Source: Chamaecrista fasciculata (Eukaryota > Streptophyta > Magnoliopsida > Fabales > Fabaceae). Taken from it: DNA of 64,000 nt. The DNA lies in NCBI GenBank assembly GCA_003254925.1, contig QANZ01004163.1, forward strand, positions 33,642 through 97,641, written 5' to 3'. Each line of letters starts with the position of its first letter. Position 1 is the first letter of the stretch. A model generated the notes under the pieces. That model did no database searches. It saw only the letters and a program-made list of their open reading frames with translations, and was not told where the DNA came from. Shown in pieces: positions 1 to 11,077 of the stretch. The position numbers were made by a program, and so were the translations under genes.

Positions 1-260
1 ACCTAAAAAATGGGTAACTTGTTCCACGATTAAACGAGTAAAGTTGGTTATATTTATCTTATTTTAAGTTTAAATTCGACGAGTTTGGAGCTAAAATTAA
101 TTCTTTACAAGTTATTTCTTTGTGTAATTGGGATTATTGACAAATAAGGTCAAATCGTACCTCGAATGTAAATTTAGAATCAAAAATGAAAAATTATGAA
201 AATGTAGAGGACTTAGAAAAAAAAAAGTTAGACCCAAATGAAATTTGACCCATATATAAA
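1..260. repeat. Partial foldback repeat (family E)
   Basis: AT-rich sequence resembling the interior of the foldback elements at 14520-15330 and 28920-30430. Shared phrases include 'acttgttcca', a stretch like 'atttaaattcgacga' and 'ttgacaaataaggtcaaat'. The left end lies outside the window. No coding potential is seen. The assignment rests on by-eye similarity to the better preserved copies. Confidence 0.4.
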
Positions 261-312
261 GAACCAAAATAAGATTTTAAGTAGTAATATTATTTGTTCT
301 ACAAAATAATAA

Positions 313-742
313 GGGTAAATTACACTTTGGTACCCTGTGGTTTGACCCTATTTCACTTTGGTACCATGTGGTTTGAAACTTGACACTTTGGTACCCTGTG
401 GTATTCTCCATTAACACTTTGGTACCCTTTGGAGCTATTTTGTAATTTTAACCATAATAAATTTTACAAAAATTACATATTGACCCCAAAAAAATATTAA
501 ACTTTTCATTTTAGTCCCTATATAATATGTATCCAGGGACCTATTTGTAATTTTTTGAAATTTTTTTGGGGTCAATATGTAATTTTTGCAAAATTTGTTA
601 TGGTTAAAATTACAAAATAGCTCCAAAGGGTACCAAAGTGTTAATGGAGAATACCACAGGGTACCAAAGTGTCAAGTTTCAAACCACAGGGTACCAAAGT
701 GAAATAGGGTCAAACCACAGGGTACCAAAGTGTAATTTACCC
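313..742. mobile_element. MULE-type miniature element, family A copy 1
   Basis: A 430-bp element with long terminal inverted repeats: it opens with GGGTAAATTACACTTTGGTA and closes with its reverse complement. Each arm carries several sub-repeats of 'ctttggtaccctgtggtttg'. It is flanked by a perfect 9-bp direct repeat, AAATAATAA (304-312 and 743-751). A 9-bp target duplication is the hallmark of Mutator-like elements. The interior (about 440-600) is itself almost palindromic and encodes nothing credible, so the element is non-autonomous. Confidence 0.85.
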
Positions 743-751
743 AAATAATAA

Positions 752-1330
752 ATATATGAAAAAATTAATCTTGACCTTATCAACCTAACAGCTATGATTA
801 AAGAATAGTGGCAACCACAAAGGTTACTAAAAATGTGTAGGATAGCAAATAGAGACATGCCAGCTTTAAAGACATATTAAAGAGCAATGGAAACTTTCCT
901 TTTGCATTGATTAGTTTGGAATAAAAAAGTTCGAGTTTTTTTAATACATTAAAACAAAAAGTGGTATTGTATATTTGTCACTAGATAAAGTAAAATAAAA
1001 TAAATTATATAAGCATCTTCGATCTAAAAAGTTGTATAATTTATTCATTTAAATATTTAATATAGAAAGTATTTTTCAATTTTGTATAAAATCTTTTTTG
1101 TTTTTGTTTTTTCTTTTGTTGAATAAATACACTCATTTGTGTAATTGTGTTAGCAAAATTATGGTAAAAATTAAAAGATGAAATATTTAGTCAATTTTTG
1201 GAAGTTGACAAGATAGATTGCGCAATCCTAACAATATTTATTAAAACTATTAATAAAAGAACATGTTACATTAAAATGAATTGTCTCTTTTAAAAAAAAT
1301 GAAGGAAGGTAAGTTACATACTTTTCTATA
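752..1330. other. Intergenic AT-rich sequence
   Basis: No gene, repeat family or RNA could be recognised here. Its right end runs into the 5'-truncated LINE. Confidence 0.4.
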
Positions 1331-2720
1331 TTGAAAAAGGGTTTTTTGTGGTTGAGATTGCTTTATGAGGATAAAGGGCTTTGGTGTGAAGTTCTCAAAC
1401 ATAAGTATAATAAATGGGGCAATTTTTCTTTGTTTGTGCCTAATAGTAATAATGCCTCTCAAATCTGGAGAGACTTGATTTCAATTTGGGAGGATGTGGG
1501 GAAGTTTTGCTATTGGCATATTGAGATCGGTGATTATGTGAAGTTTTGGAAGGATAGGTGGATTGATAATTCAACCGTTCTTGTTGACTATGTTATAAAT
1601 CATTATGGTTTTGTTGATATGGATGGCAATGTGTGCGATTTTGTGGGGACTAATGGGGATTGGAATTTTTTTATTTTGGGTGAATTGTTTCTGAATGATT
1701 TGATTTCCAAGATTAAAAGTGTTCACCCTCCTATGGACCAGCTCCCTGATGTTATGGCTTGGGGAGGCTCTTCTTCTAGGGACTTCAGTGTTAAATCTTG
1801 TTATAAAAATTTGATGAAAGATAGATCGGGTTTTAAACAGGAGTTGTGGAAGCTTATTTGAAAACGGGGCGGCATTGAAAGAATAAATTTTTTTCTTTGG
1901 GTTGTTGCTCATGACAGGTTGTGTACTAATCTCAAAAGATCTAGGTGGAGCGATTGTACCCCGTACTATGATTTACGTGGGGATCTATATGAGTTGGTGC
2001 TTCATGTGCTAAGAGACTGCTCTATTGCTAGGAAAGTCTGGGGAAGCATTTTACCTATTAGGAGAAGACCTCACTTTTTTGTTGGAAATCTCCATGATTG
2101 GTTGTTGCTTAATTTGAATCAAAATGTTGTGGGCCTTCGGTGGAGCATCTCCTTTGGGGTTGCTTAACCCGTTGACCTGGGTTAAACTGAACACTGATGG
2201 AGCTGTCTGCAAAGGGTCAGGTGAGGTGGCTTGTGGTGGTGTCTTTAGAGATTTTGATGGGCATTGGATGGGAGGTTTTGCGAGAAACTTAGGTACTTGT
2301 AATGTGTTCGAAGCTAAACTTTGGGGTATTTGTGAGGGCTTGAGATTGGCTTGGGACTTGGGTTTTAGACTTTTGGGAGTTGAGTCGAATGCTCTTGGTA
2401 CTGTTAATCTAATCAACAATAATAGGGGTAACCTCAATGTGAGACATGGCAGAGGTATCCTCAGAATGATCCTCTCGTGGCTGCAAAAAGATCGGATGGT
2501 GAAGGTTTCTCATACCTTTCGTGAAGGCAACCGTTTAGCTGATTGTGTTACAGGCTTTGGCTTGAAGTTGATCTCAAACTTTTTTTCTGGTCTAGATCTC
2601 CGGAGAGCGTGAAGTTAATCTTATTTAGTGATGCTATGGGCTTTGTTTTGTCAAAAGGTTTTTAATTTTTTTGTTGTATTCTGTTTTAGCCTTTTGGCTT
2701 CTTTTTGTTTAAAAAAAAGG
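1331..2720 (+). pseudogene. 5'-truncated LINE (L1-type) ORF2 remnant
   Basis: C-terminal part of a plant LINE polyprotein. 1331-2167 reads as the region after the reverse transcriptase (motifs 'KFWKDRWIDN' and 'AWGGSSSRDFSVKSCYKNL') followed by a degenerate zf-RVT zinc-binding module ('LHVLRDCSIARKVW'). 2124-2612 reads in another frame as an RNase H domain ('LNTDGAVCKGSGEVACGGVF', 'FEAKLWGICEGLRLAW', 'EGNRLADCV'). The RNase H Asp of the usual ES-D motif is Asn here ('VESNALGTVN'). An in-frame TGA at 1859-1861 and a frameshift or deletion near 2130-2165 make it non-functional. The catalytic reverse transcriptase lies upstream of the truncation and is missing. A short A tract at about 2711-2718 may be the tail. 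Confidence 0.8.
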
Positions 2721-3156
2721 GTTTTGGCATATTAGAAATATATATATATATATATAATTTTTGGTTGAAGAACAACCCTTATTATTTCTAATTCATTATG
2801 TGTCAAAAATTGGGTTTGATCCTCTATACTCTCTAGCATGCATAAAATAAGACAAATTGTATGAGATTGAAATTCTTTATTTAATATCTTTTTAAATTTG
2901 TTTCTTAATTTCCATAAACCGTCCACAATTAATCTCATGATTTTTTTTTACAATTTTTTTAATGAGAAATTCATGTGGAGAGAATCGAGTAAGTAGCAAT
3001 AATCAACTTGAAAATTACAACACAAGCATGACTTGTTTTTGTAATTTTTCATTTTAATTTGTTGTCTATTAACAATAGAACAATATTATTATTATTATTT
3101 AGTTCTCATAAGTATTTTCTGATGTAGACAATCTTATCTGAGGCACGATCAGACAC
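2721..3156. other. Intergenic sequence
   Basis: AT-rich sequence with a short TA run near 2740-2756. No gene or element was recognised. Confidence 0.4.
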
Positions 3157-3159
3157 TAA

Positions 3160-3695
3160 GGGTCCGTTTGGTAAGGTTGGGGTATGTAAAGGAAAGGGTT
3201 TTACAAGGGAAAAATTGTGAGGGAAAGGAAAAGTAGTTGAGGGAATGTAAAGTAGGTAAAGATTGAAAGTGTTTGGTATAAAAAGGTAGGGGAGGGAAAG
3301 TAAAATAGATATAGAAAAAAATGACAAAAATGCCCTTCCCACAACCACCACAAGACTGCCGCCGCCGCCACCCACCACCGCCGTCCACGGTGGCCGGCGC
3401 CGCCGTCCACGGTGGCCGGAGCCGCCGTCAACCGCCGCCGCTGTCGCCGGCCACCTTAGGGGGAGAAAATGGGATGAGAGTGAGAGGGGCAAATTAGGAA
3501 TTCTACCATAATTCCCTAGGTAGACTTGAATTACATCAGAAATGTGAAGTAAAGAAAAATGGCCTATGTAATGTAAAACCCTTTACATTGTAATCCACTT
3601 TACATAGCTTAAATTACCATACCAAACACATGAAAGTCTCGAAATTCGTGGAGTTTTACAATGTAAAACTCTTTTCATGGCTACCAAACGGAGCC
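3160..3695. mobile_element. PIF/Harbinger (Tourist-like) MITE
   Basis: A 536-bp element with termini GGGTCCGTTTGGTA and TACCAAACGGAGCC (13 of 14 positions inverted), flanked by the trinucleotide TAA (3157-3159 and 3696-3698). This end sequence with a 3-bp TWA target duplication is typical of PIF/Harbinger MITEs. The centre (3350-3450) has a strikingly GC-rich GCC/CCACCG block against an AT-rich background; the long reading frames there are low-complexity shadows. Confidence 0.8.
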
Positions 3696-3798
3696 TAAAT
3701 GTAAATACTTCTCTCATTGTGAATTCGAACATAAGTTCATCATGTTATGTGGAACTAGCCTTTTTGCTAGACGCAACCCTGTTGATATATTTTTTTTA

Positions 3799-4226
3799 GG
3801 GTAAATTACACTTTGATACTCTGTGGTTTGACTCTATTTCACTTTGGTACCCCGTGGTTTGAAACTTGACACTTTGGTACCCTGTGGTATTCTCCATTAA
3901 CACTTTGGTACCCTTTGGGTTTATTTTGTAATTTTAACCACAACAAATTTTACTAAAATTACACATTGACCCCAAAATTTTTTAAAAGTTTTCATTTTAG
4001 TCCCTAGATAATATGTATCCAGGGACCTATTTGTAATTTTTGAAAATTTTTTGGGGTCAATATGTAATTTTTGAAAAATTTGTTATGGTTAAAATTACAA
4101 AATAACCCCAAAGGGTACCAAGTGTTAATGGAGAATACCACAGGGTACCAAAGTGTCAAGTTTCAAACCATAGGGTACCAAAGTGAAATAGGATCAAACC
4201 ACAGGGTACCAAAGTGTAATTTACCC
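3799..4226. mobile_element. MULE-type miniature element, family A copy 2
   Basis: About 428 bp with the same ends and internal sub-repeats as the element at 313-742, starting GGGTAAATTACACTTTGATA and ending in the complement. The flanks are T-rich (an eight-base TTTTTTTA motif lies on both sides), consistent with a 9-bp duplication that has slipped. Non-coding. Confidence 0.8.
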
Positions 4227-4509
4227 TTTTTTTATTGAGATTCAATTTACTTAATTATAGAATAAAATTCTATTTTGGTCCTTCACATATTAGTATGTTC
4301 TCAATTTAGTCCCTAATAGATTTTTCTTCCTAATTTAGATAATCACAGTGTTTTGTCAACAATACTAGTCCCTCCATGCAATATTTTAAATTCATGAGAT
4401 ATTATCGTTAGCTGAAGATATAATATTATTAATAATTAAATAATATTTTAACAAACACAAACAAATTCTTTATTTTCATATTAACAAAGAAAATTGTAAG
4501 AAACTATAC

Positions 4510-4735
4510 ATTTTAGGCTAGAGTGTAAATTTGGTCCCATATCTTTTGCTCAGTTTCTAATTTGGTCCCCATATATTTTTTTTGTTGCACTTTTGGTCTC
4601 ATATCTTTGGGCCAGGTCCCAATTTGGTCTCATATCTTTGGGTTAATTGCAGAACGTTCTATATCTTTGGGTCAGGTTTAGAAGTGGTCCCATATCTTTA
4701 AAAATTTACACTTTGGCCTAAATTTTATGTAAATT
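4510..4735. repeat. Degenerate 'ggtcccatatcttt' inverted-repeat element
   Basis: Repeated phrases 'aatttggtcccatatcttt' occur in both halves, and the ends 'taggctagagtgtaaattt' and 'aaatttacactttggccta' are roughly inverted. It looks like an old non-autonomous MULE-like MITE abutting the next element. No clear target duplication was seen. Confidence 0.45.
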
Positions 4736-4738
4736 TAT

Positions 4739-5136
4739 GGGTAAATTACACTTCGGTACCCTGTGGTTTTGTCATATTTCACTTTGGTACCCTGTGGTTT
4801 AAAAAGTGACACTTTGGTACCCTGTGGTACTCTCCGTTAACATTTTGGTGCCCTATGGAGCTATTTTGTAATTTCACCATAATAAGTTTTGAAAAAATTA
4901 CATTTTGACCCCCAAATTTTTTTTGTAGTTTTCATTTTAGTCCCTAGATAATATGTATCCAGGGACCTATTTGTAATTTTTTGAAAATATTGGGAGTCAA
5001 TATGTAATTTTTGAAAAATTTCTTATGGTTAAAATTACAAAATAGCTCCAAAAGGCACCAAAGTGTTAACGGAGAATACCACAGGGTACCAAAGTGTCAC
5101 TTTTTAAACCACAGGGTACCAAAGTGTAATTTACCC
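4739..5136. mobile_element. MULE-type miniature element, family A copy 3
   Basis: A 398-bp member of the same family as 313-742 and 3799-4226, with GGGTAAATTACACTTCGGTA at the left and its complement at the right. It is flanked by a perfect 9-bp duplication, TAAATTTAT (4730-4738 and 5137-5145). Non-coding and non-autonomous. Confidence 0.85.
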
Positions 5137-5305
5137 TAAATTTATAAATATTGAGAAAATCACTTATAACGATTAACTTTAATAATGAAAACCATTTAGT
5201 CAAAATTTTGTTTTGGTCTTCAAATTATAAGGTAATTTCTATTTTGATCTTCAACCTTTCATACTTATTCCAGCATTTGATTTAAAATGTAACTTCATCA
5301 CACTT

Positions 5306-5985
5306 TTTTCGTTTTTTTTTTTGTCAAAATCTTCCTTCATTCATGAAGATGAGAAATACAAACCAATAATAACTGGGGAGAAACAGAGAACTTTTGTAGA
5401 TCATCTAACAAATTCATCTTAAACAGGGTCTACACTCTCTTAGAAAAGAAAACATCCTAACTCCAAGTAACACATAAGGAGAAGAATACAACAATTCATC
5501 ACCAGACTATAAAAAAGGAAAAGAACTACCAACAAAATCTTTAACAAATAAAATAAGCTAGAAAACCAAACAGAAGAGATCTTTCCCAAAAATACTCCAT
5601 AAACGTTTGCCATCATCTCTTAGTCGTCCCATTTCCAACCGCTATCAGCTTGAATCTTCACAGACTTTGTTGGATCTGAAAATCCTCTTAGAGGACTTAG
5701 CTCTTCACCAACACCAACTCTTTAAAACAGATTTGGATTCTAGATCTGGTATTCAAAAAGGCAATATCACCAAAAATCTCTCACGAAAGAGAGAGCAACA
5801 CCTTTACTAAGAAAGGGAGAAATCTCCTACAAAGAGGAGAAAATAAACAAAAAAAAAAAAGAAAAAGAAAGGAAGGGGGGAGGGGTCGCCGACGACAACC
5901 CCTCCCAAAGAGAGTTTTTGGCTTTTGAAACCCTAGTAGAAGAGAAAGAGAGAAGGTTCGAGAGTCCACTTTTTTTTGTTAAGTA
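5306..5985 (-). mobile_element. Possible minus-strand retroposon of unknown type
   Basis: Starts with a poly-T run (about 5308-5322), which would be the A tail of a minus-strand retroposon. It continues as moderately GC-richer sequence and ends in a GA-rich region with 'aaaccctagtagaagagaaa' near 5930-5949. The reverse strand reads 'GRGCRRRPLPPS', reminiscent of leader regions of plant LINEs. The right boundary is lost near the assembly gap. It could equally be a processed pseudogene or host sequence. Confidence 0.3.
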
Positions 5986-6009
5986 TGACGATGTGGTTTT
6001 TTTTTTTTT

Positions 6010-6583
6010 NNNNNNNNNNNNNNNNNNNNNNNNNNNNNNNNNNNNNNNNNNNNNNNNNNNNNNNNNNNNNNNNNNNNNNNNNNNNNNNNNNNNNNNNNNN
6101 NNNNNNNNNNNNNNNNNNNNNNNNNNNNNNNNNNNNNNNNNNNNNNNNNNNNNNNNNNNNNNNNNNNNNNNNNNNNNNNNNNNNNNNNNNNNNNNNNNNN
6201 NNNNNNNNNNNNNNNNNNNNNNNNNNNNNNNNNNNNNNNNNNNNNNNNNNNNNNNNNNNNNNNNNNNNNNNNNNNNNNNNNNNNNNNNNNNNNNNNNNNN
6301 NNNNNNNNNNNNNNNNNNNNNNNNNNNNNNNNNNNNNNNNNNNNNNNNNNNNNNNNNNNNNNNNNNNNNNNNNNNNNNNNNNNNNNNNNNNNNNNNNNNN
6401 NNNNNNNNNNNNNNNNNNNNNNNNNNNNNNNNNNNNNNNNNNNNNNNNNNNNNNNNNNNNNNNNNNNNNNNNNNNNNNNNNNNNNNNNNNNNNNNNNNNN
6501 NNNNNNNNNNNNNNNNNNNNNNNNNNNNNNNNNNNNNNNNNNNNNNNNNNNNNNNNNNNNNNNNNNNNNNNNNNNNNNNNNNN
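6010..6583. other. Assembly gap (Ns)
   Basis: Run of unknown bases. Reading frames crossing it are artefacts. Confidence 0.98.
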
Positions 6584-6669
6584 AAAACTCACAAATAATA
6601 AAATATCAATAAAAGTCTAGACTTTAGGGTTTTAATTTTAATTATATGTATATATAATTTTTTTTTAAA

Positions 6670-6856
6670 ATAAGGTGGGCTGGCTCACTAACTCACCAAC
6701 TCACTCGAGCTAGCCCACCGCGAGCCGCGAGCTAAGTGAGCCAACTCACTCGAGCTAAAATTTTTGGCGAGCCAGATTTTCTCAACCCGGCTCGCCAAAT
6801 TTGGTGGGCTAAACGAGCCAGTCCACCGGGCCCGGCTCACTTTGACAGCCCTATAA
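6670..6856. mobile_element. Right end of a hAT-like non-autonomous element
   Basis: GC-rich, self-similar 'gagccagctcactcgagc' motifs ending in 'ctcactttgacagcccta'. This matches the end style of the complete hAT-type element at 46797-47283 (ends TTTGACACCCCTA). The left end is not visible and is probably in or beyond the assembly gap. Confidence 0.5.
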
Positions 6857-7244
6857 TACGGGGAAAAAATGAGATTTTAATCAAAAATATTTTTATGTGA
6901 CAATTAACCTATCATTTTATCAAATAATGATGTTGCATCTTTTGAAGTTGTTATGTAATCAATTCAATAAAAAAAAGAAGCTATATAGAAAAATTAAAAT
7001 TAATGAAAAAAAATTGTGAGAGACTAAATTAAGAAAAAGTGAATAGTGAGAGGCCAAAATAATGGAGTTTTAGTCCGATCCTTAATTATATTTTTTTATT
7101 CAAGCAATAAATTTGTTCATTAAGAAATGAACCCTTTATGTTTGGATGGATTAAGGAGAGAAAATCATTTTTTTAAAGTAATTGAATTACATTATTATAA
7201 AATTTTGGTATGTTTTATAGAACTTTTAAGTTGTGATGTTTAAT

Positions 7245-7455
7245 GGATGATATTGCAAATAGCATATAGGACACCTCATCAGTATGTTATACAGTTGTGC
7301 TTTTCCTCTATGAGCTGTACTTTTGGTAACGAGCTGTACATTCTAGAATCCCTTAGAATCATCTTCATTCCTTTTATAAATATATTCTTTGTAATCAGAA
7401 TCAATCAAGCAATACAGAATTTATCTTCATTTTCATTTCTTTCCTTTATCTTATA
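7245..7455 (+). repeat. 5' LTR of the copia element
   Basis: The 3' boundary is set by the primer-binding site that begins at 7456. 7338-7455 is nearly identical to 10960-11077. The left boundary is uncertain: no clean TG start is shared with the 3' copy, which lacks the first part. The duplicated phrase 'gagctgtac' occurs twice within it (near 7310 and 7331). Confidence 0.6.
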
Positions 7456-7467
7456 TGGTATCAGAGC
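7456..7467 (+). promoter_or_regulatory. Copia primer-binding site
   Basis: TGGTATCAGAGC directly follows the LTR. It is the standard plant copia priming site, complementary to the 3' end of initiator methionine tRNA. Confidence 0.85.
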
Positions 7468-7482
7468 GTTTGTCTCACGACT

Positions 7483-8566
7483 ATGGATTCCACTTCTTAT
7501 TCTACTACTTGTTTTTCTTCTTTATCTAGCTTGGCTTTGTCTAATACTTCTCAGAAATATGGATATAATCCAGTGTCTATTAAATTAGAGCCTGATAATT
7601 TTCTTTTATGGAAACAGCAGGCTATGGCCACCATTTGTGGTAACAAACTGCAGAACTTCCTTCTTGGAGCTACCTCCATCCCATCTAAGTTTTCTTCTGA
7701 AGCTGTTAAGCTTTCTGGTACCATTAGTGATGCTTACTGCACTTGGGAACAACAATATCAGTTGCTTCTTTCATGGCTTTTGTCTTCCATGTCTGATAGC
7801 ATGCTCACTATGATAGTTGGTTGTGAGCATGTTTTTGAAGTTTGGAATAAATTGGATAGTTTCTTTGATGCACAAACAAAAGCTAAAGTTAGATAGTTTA
7901 AATCACAATTACAAAATCTTAAGAAAGGTTCACTCAAAATTAATGATTATTTACTCCAAGTTAAGAAACTGGTTGATAGCCTATACAATGCTGGTTCTCC
8001 ACTCACTCTTGCAGATCACATTGAGTCTATATTTAAGGGTTTACCCCTAGAATACAACAGCTTTATTGTTTCTGTTACTTCTCCTACAGATCCCTATTCT
8101 GTCAGTGAGATTGAACGCCTACTAATTAATGGCACAAGAGGAACGAATTAAAAAGTTCAAAAAGGATTCTGAAACTGTTGTCTCCCCTATGAGTGCTCAC
8201 TTTATCCAGTCTAAAGTCAAAATTCCCAGACCATCCCTTAATCCCAATCCTATTCTTCCTAGACATGTTAGACCTTTTTCTTCTCCTGGTGGGCGCTTTG
8301 GCAGAGGTAATCATCAATTTGGTCATGGAGGTCGTGGCAGAGGCAGATCATTTCCTCCAAATAGCAGACCACAGTGTCAGATATGTAGCAAGGTTGGCCA
8401 CATGGCTTGGCAGTGCTATCATAGATTTAATCAAAATTTCACCAGCCCATTTTCTACCTCTCAACCCACTTCTAACTATCCCTCTTCACCAAATTCTTTT
8501 CCAAATACTCCACCCTCCACCATGACAGCTATGATGGCTACTTCTAATCCTTTTGACAGTCACTGA
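7483..8566 (+). pseudogene. Copia gag (broken), with CCHC zinc knuckle
   Basis: Begins 'MDSTSYSTTCFSS', followed by the typical gag_N / UBN2-like region ('KLEPDNFLLWKQQAMATI'). A stop at 7894-7896 interrupts the frame, which continues to about 8120, where a frameshift moves it into another frame. The zinc knuckle CQICSKVGHMAWQC (C-x2-C-x4-H-x4-C) sits near 8373-8414, after a Gly/Arg-rich stretch. A TGA at 8564-8566 replaces what is normally a Trp just before the protease. Confidence 0.8.
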
Positions 8567-9800
8567 TATGCTTATTCTGGCGCCAGTAATCATGTCACAT
8601 CTGATCTCACTCGTCTCAGTAACAAAGCTGATTATCATGGTAATGAACAACATTACCTTGCCAATGGAACATGTATACCAATTAAACGCATAGGTCATGC
8701 TAGTGTGCAGCTTCCATCATCTTCTGAATCTCTTTATTTACATCAACTTCTGGATGTGCCTGCTGCATCTAAAAATTTACTTAGTGTTTCCAAATTTGCC
8801 TCTGATAATAATGTATTTTTTGAATTTCACCCTCATATTTGTTATGTCAAGTGTCAGGTATCCAAGAAAATACTAATCCAGGGAGTTGCTAAAGGAGGCC
8901 TCTATGTTTTTGAAAATTTACATCTCACGCCTGTCACTATCACTTCTTCTCCATCTGCTCTTTCTGCTCACTCCACTACTGCATCTTCTTCTGATACCTT
9001 CAATTTATGGCATTGTCGTCTAGGACATGCCTCATTTACAGTTGTTTCTTCTGTTTTAAGAAAATGTAATGTTTTAGTCCCAAATAAAAATCACAGTTCA
9101 CTATGTTCTTCTTGCTGCTTAGGAAAGGTTCATAGGTTACCTTTTCCATCTTCTGTTTCTTCATCTCAGAATCCCCTTGATTTAATTCACATGGATGTAT
9201 GGGAACCTGATAGTACTGAATCTCTTAATGGTTATCGATATTTTGTTCACTTCAGTGATGACTAATCTAAATTTACTTGGTTATATCTCTTAAAACAAAA
9301 ATCTGAAGTTTGTACAGTATTTCTTAATTTTAAAGCTATGATTGAACTTCAGCATAATACAAAGGCCATACAATCAGACGGGGGAGGAGAGTTCATTACT
9401 CCCTCTTAGTACTATTCATAGAATCTCATGTCCCCACACTCCCCAACAGAATGGGACAGCTGAAAGAAAAATTAGACATATTACTGAGCTTGGTATTTTT
9501 ATGCTAGCACATGCTTCTATGCCTTTCTCTTACTGGGATGAAGCCTTCTTAACTTCTGTTCACATTATCAATCGCTTACCCTCACCTTCATTAAATAATC
9601 AAACTCCTTATGAATTACTTTTCCATACTTCACCCACTTATAATCATCTAAAAGTGTTTGGCAGTGTTTGTTTTCCAAATTTGAAACCCTATAACACTCC
9701 TAAATTGCAATTTAAATCACTTAAATGTACTTTTCTTGGATACAGTTTGCATCATAAAGGATACAGATGTTTGGAACCAGATGGTCGAATATAAATATCA
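8567..9800 (+). pseudogene. Copia protease and integrase (broken)
   Basis: Protease: 'YSGASNHVTSDL' stands where DSGA(S/T) is expected, so the catalytic Asp is Tyr. It is followed by the pre-integrase HHCC domain ('WHCRLGHAS' and 'CSSCCLGK') and the integrase core with its first Asp ('IHMDVWEP'), second Asp ('QSDGGGEF') and Glu ('QQNGTAERKIRH'). A TAA at 9263-9265 and a frameshift near 9390 interrupt the core. The region ends with 'FLGYSLHHKGYRC', the usual integrase C-terminal landmark. Confidence 0.8.
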
Positions 9801-10933
9801 AGAGATGTTTTATTTGATGAAACCTCTTTCCCTTTTGCATCTCAATCACAATCTATTTCTTCTAATCCTATTTCTACTTCTCCATCACCTCTTCTTCCTA
9901 TTCCTCTAGTTTCTCCTACACTCATTCCATCTGCTGCACCTAATATGTCTCATGCTACTAACTTAATTGGTTTTGTTTCTGTACATAGATCTCCTATTTT
10001 GCAAGATACTTCATCACCTTCTACTTCAGCAACCCCTATCTCAGACTGTTACTCAAGCTCTAGCTCATCCAATCTTTATATGCTACCTCCCAATCGACCA
10101 GTACTCTCTCTACCACCTCCCACTAAGCCTACCATCAACACTCATACTATGAGAACAAGAAGTAAAGCTGGTATTTTCAAACCTAAGGCCCTTATTGCTA
10201 GTACAGAACCAACATCAGTTAAGGCTGCAATGCATGATGCTGTTTGGAAAAAAGGCCATGTCAGAAGAGCATGAAGCTCTTATTAACAATCACACTTGGT
10301 CTCTAGTTCCTTTACCTGCTGGCAAAACACCCATTAGCTACAAGCGGGTGTTCATAGTCAAATATAATCCTGATGGATCTGTTGAAAGGCATAAGGCTCG
10401 CCTAGTTGCCAAAGGCTTCCATCAAGTTCATGTCTTCGATTTTTCAGAGACTTTCAGTCATGTTATTAAGCCTGTAACTGTTCGTGTAGTACTCAGTCAT
10501 GCCTTGTCTTGTGGGTGGCCAATTAAGCAGCTAGACATCATCAATTCCTTCCTCAATGTGCATCTTACTTCAGAAGTATATATGACACAACCAGAAGGCT
10601 TCACAAATGGTCAATCCAACATTGTTTGCAAGCTTCACAAGTCATTATATGGAACTTGGCTGCAAGCTTTATTGGGAGAGTTACACATTCCTCTTAAAGA
10701 ACCTCCCATGGTGTTTTGTGATAATATGAGTGTCGTTTTGTTATCTGCCAATCCTGTTTTTCACTCTAGAACCAAGCATTTGAAACTTGACTTTTTTTTG
10801 TTCAAGAAAAAGTTCAACAGCGTAGTATCATTGTTAATCACATCAGCTCTAAGGATCAAATTGCATATATTCTAACCAAGCCTTTGCCTACGCCCTCCTT
10901 CCTTTTACTTCATGACAAACTTAGAGTCACTTA
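9801..10933 (+). pseudogene. Copia RT/RNase H remnant with internal deletion
   Basis: A Ser/Pro/Thr-rich linker leads to the RT N-terminus ('ERHKARLVAKGFHQ', 'WPIKQLDIINSF'), with a frameshift near 10260. After 'CKLHKSLYG' (about 10655) the sequence jumps straight to the end of RNase H ('LHIPLKEPPMVFCDN', 'HSRTKHLKLDFF'). Compared with 62316-63614, some 270 codons are missing, including the catalytic YVDD. The reading frame closes about 25 bp before the 3' LTR. Confidence 0.8.
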
Positions 10934-10959
10934 ACTTCCTCTCAGTTTGAGGCGGCGGG

Positions 10960-11077
10960 ACATTCTAGAATCTCTTAGAATCATCTTCATTCCTTTTATA
11001 AATATATTCTTTGTAATCAGAATCAATCAAGCAATACATAATTTATTTCCATTTTCATTTCTTTCCTTTATCTTATA
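10960..11077 (+). repeat. Truncated 3' LTR of the copia element
   Basis: Near-identical to 7338-7455. It is preceded by the purine-rich tract 'gaggcggcggga', which serves as the polypurine tract. The first part of the LTR seems deleted, because the match starts at 'acattctagaa' rather than at a TG. Confidence 0.7.

Larger units (their letters stand above)
7245..11077 (+). mobile_element. Degenerate Ty1/copia LTR retrotransposon
   Basis: A plus-strand copia element in the usual order: 5' LTR, primer-binding site, gag with zinc knuckle, protease, integrase, RT/RNase H, 3' LTR. It is dead. Gag and pol are broken by several stops and frameshifts, the protease active-site Asp is replaced, and most of the reverse transcriptase is deleted. 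The two LTR segments differ at about four of some 118 comparable positions by eye. A related, better preserved copy lies on the minus strand at 62145-63614. Confidence 0.85.

Noticed and set aside
3106..3492. Gly/Ala/Arg- or Thr/Pro-rich frames on the minus strand
   Set aside because: They lie entirely inside the Harbinger MITE and its GC-rich CCACCG block; overlapping frames in several phases indicate low complexity, not a gene.
5918..6620. Long reading frames across 5918-6620 on both strands
   Set aside because: They consist almost wholly of Ns from the assembly gap.
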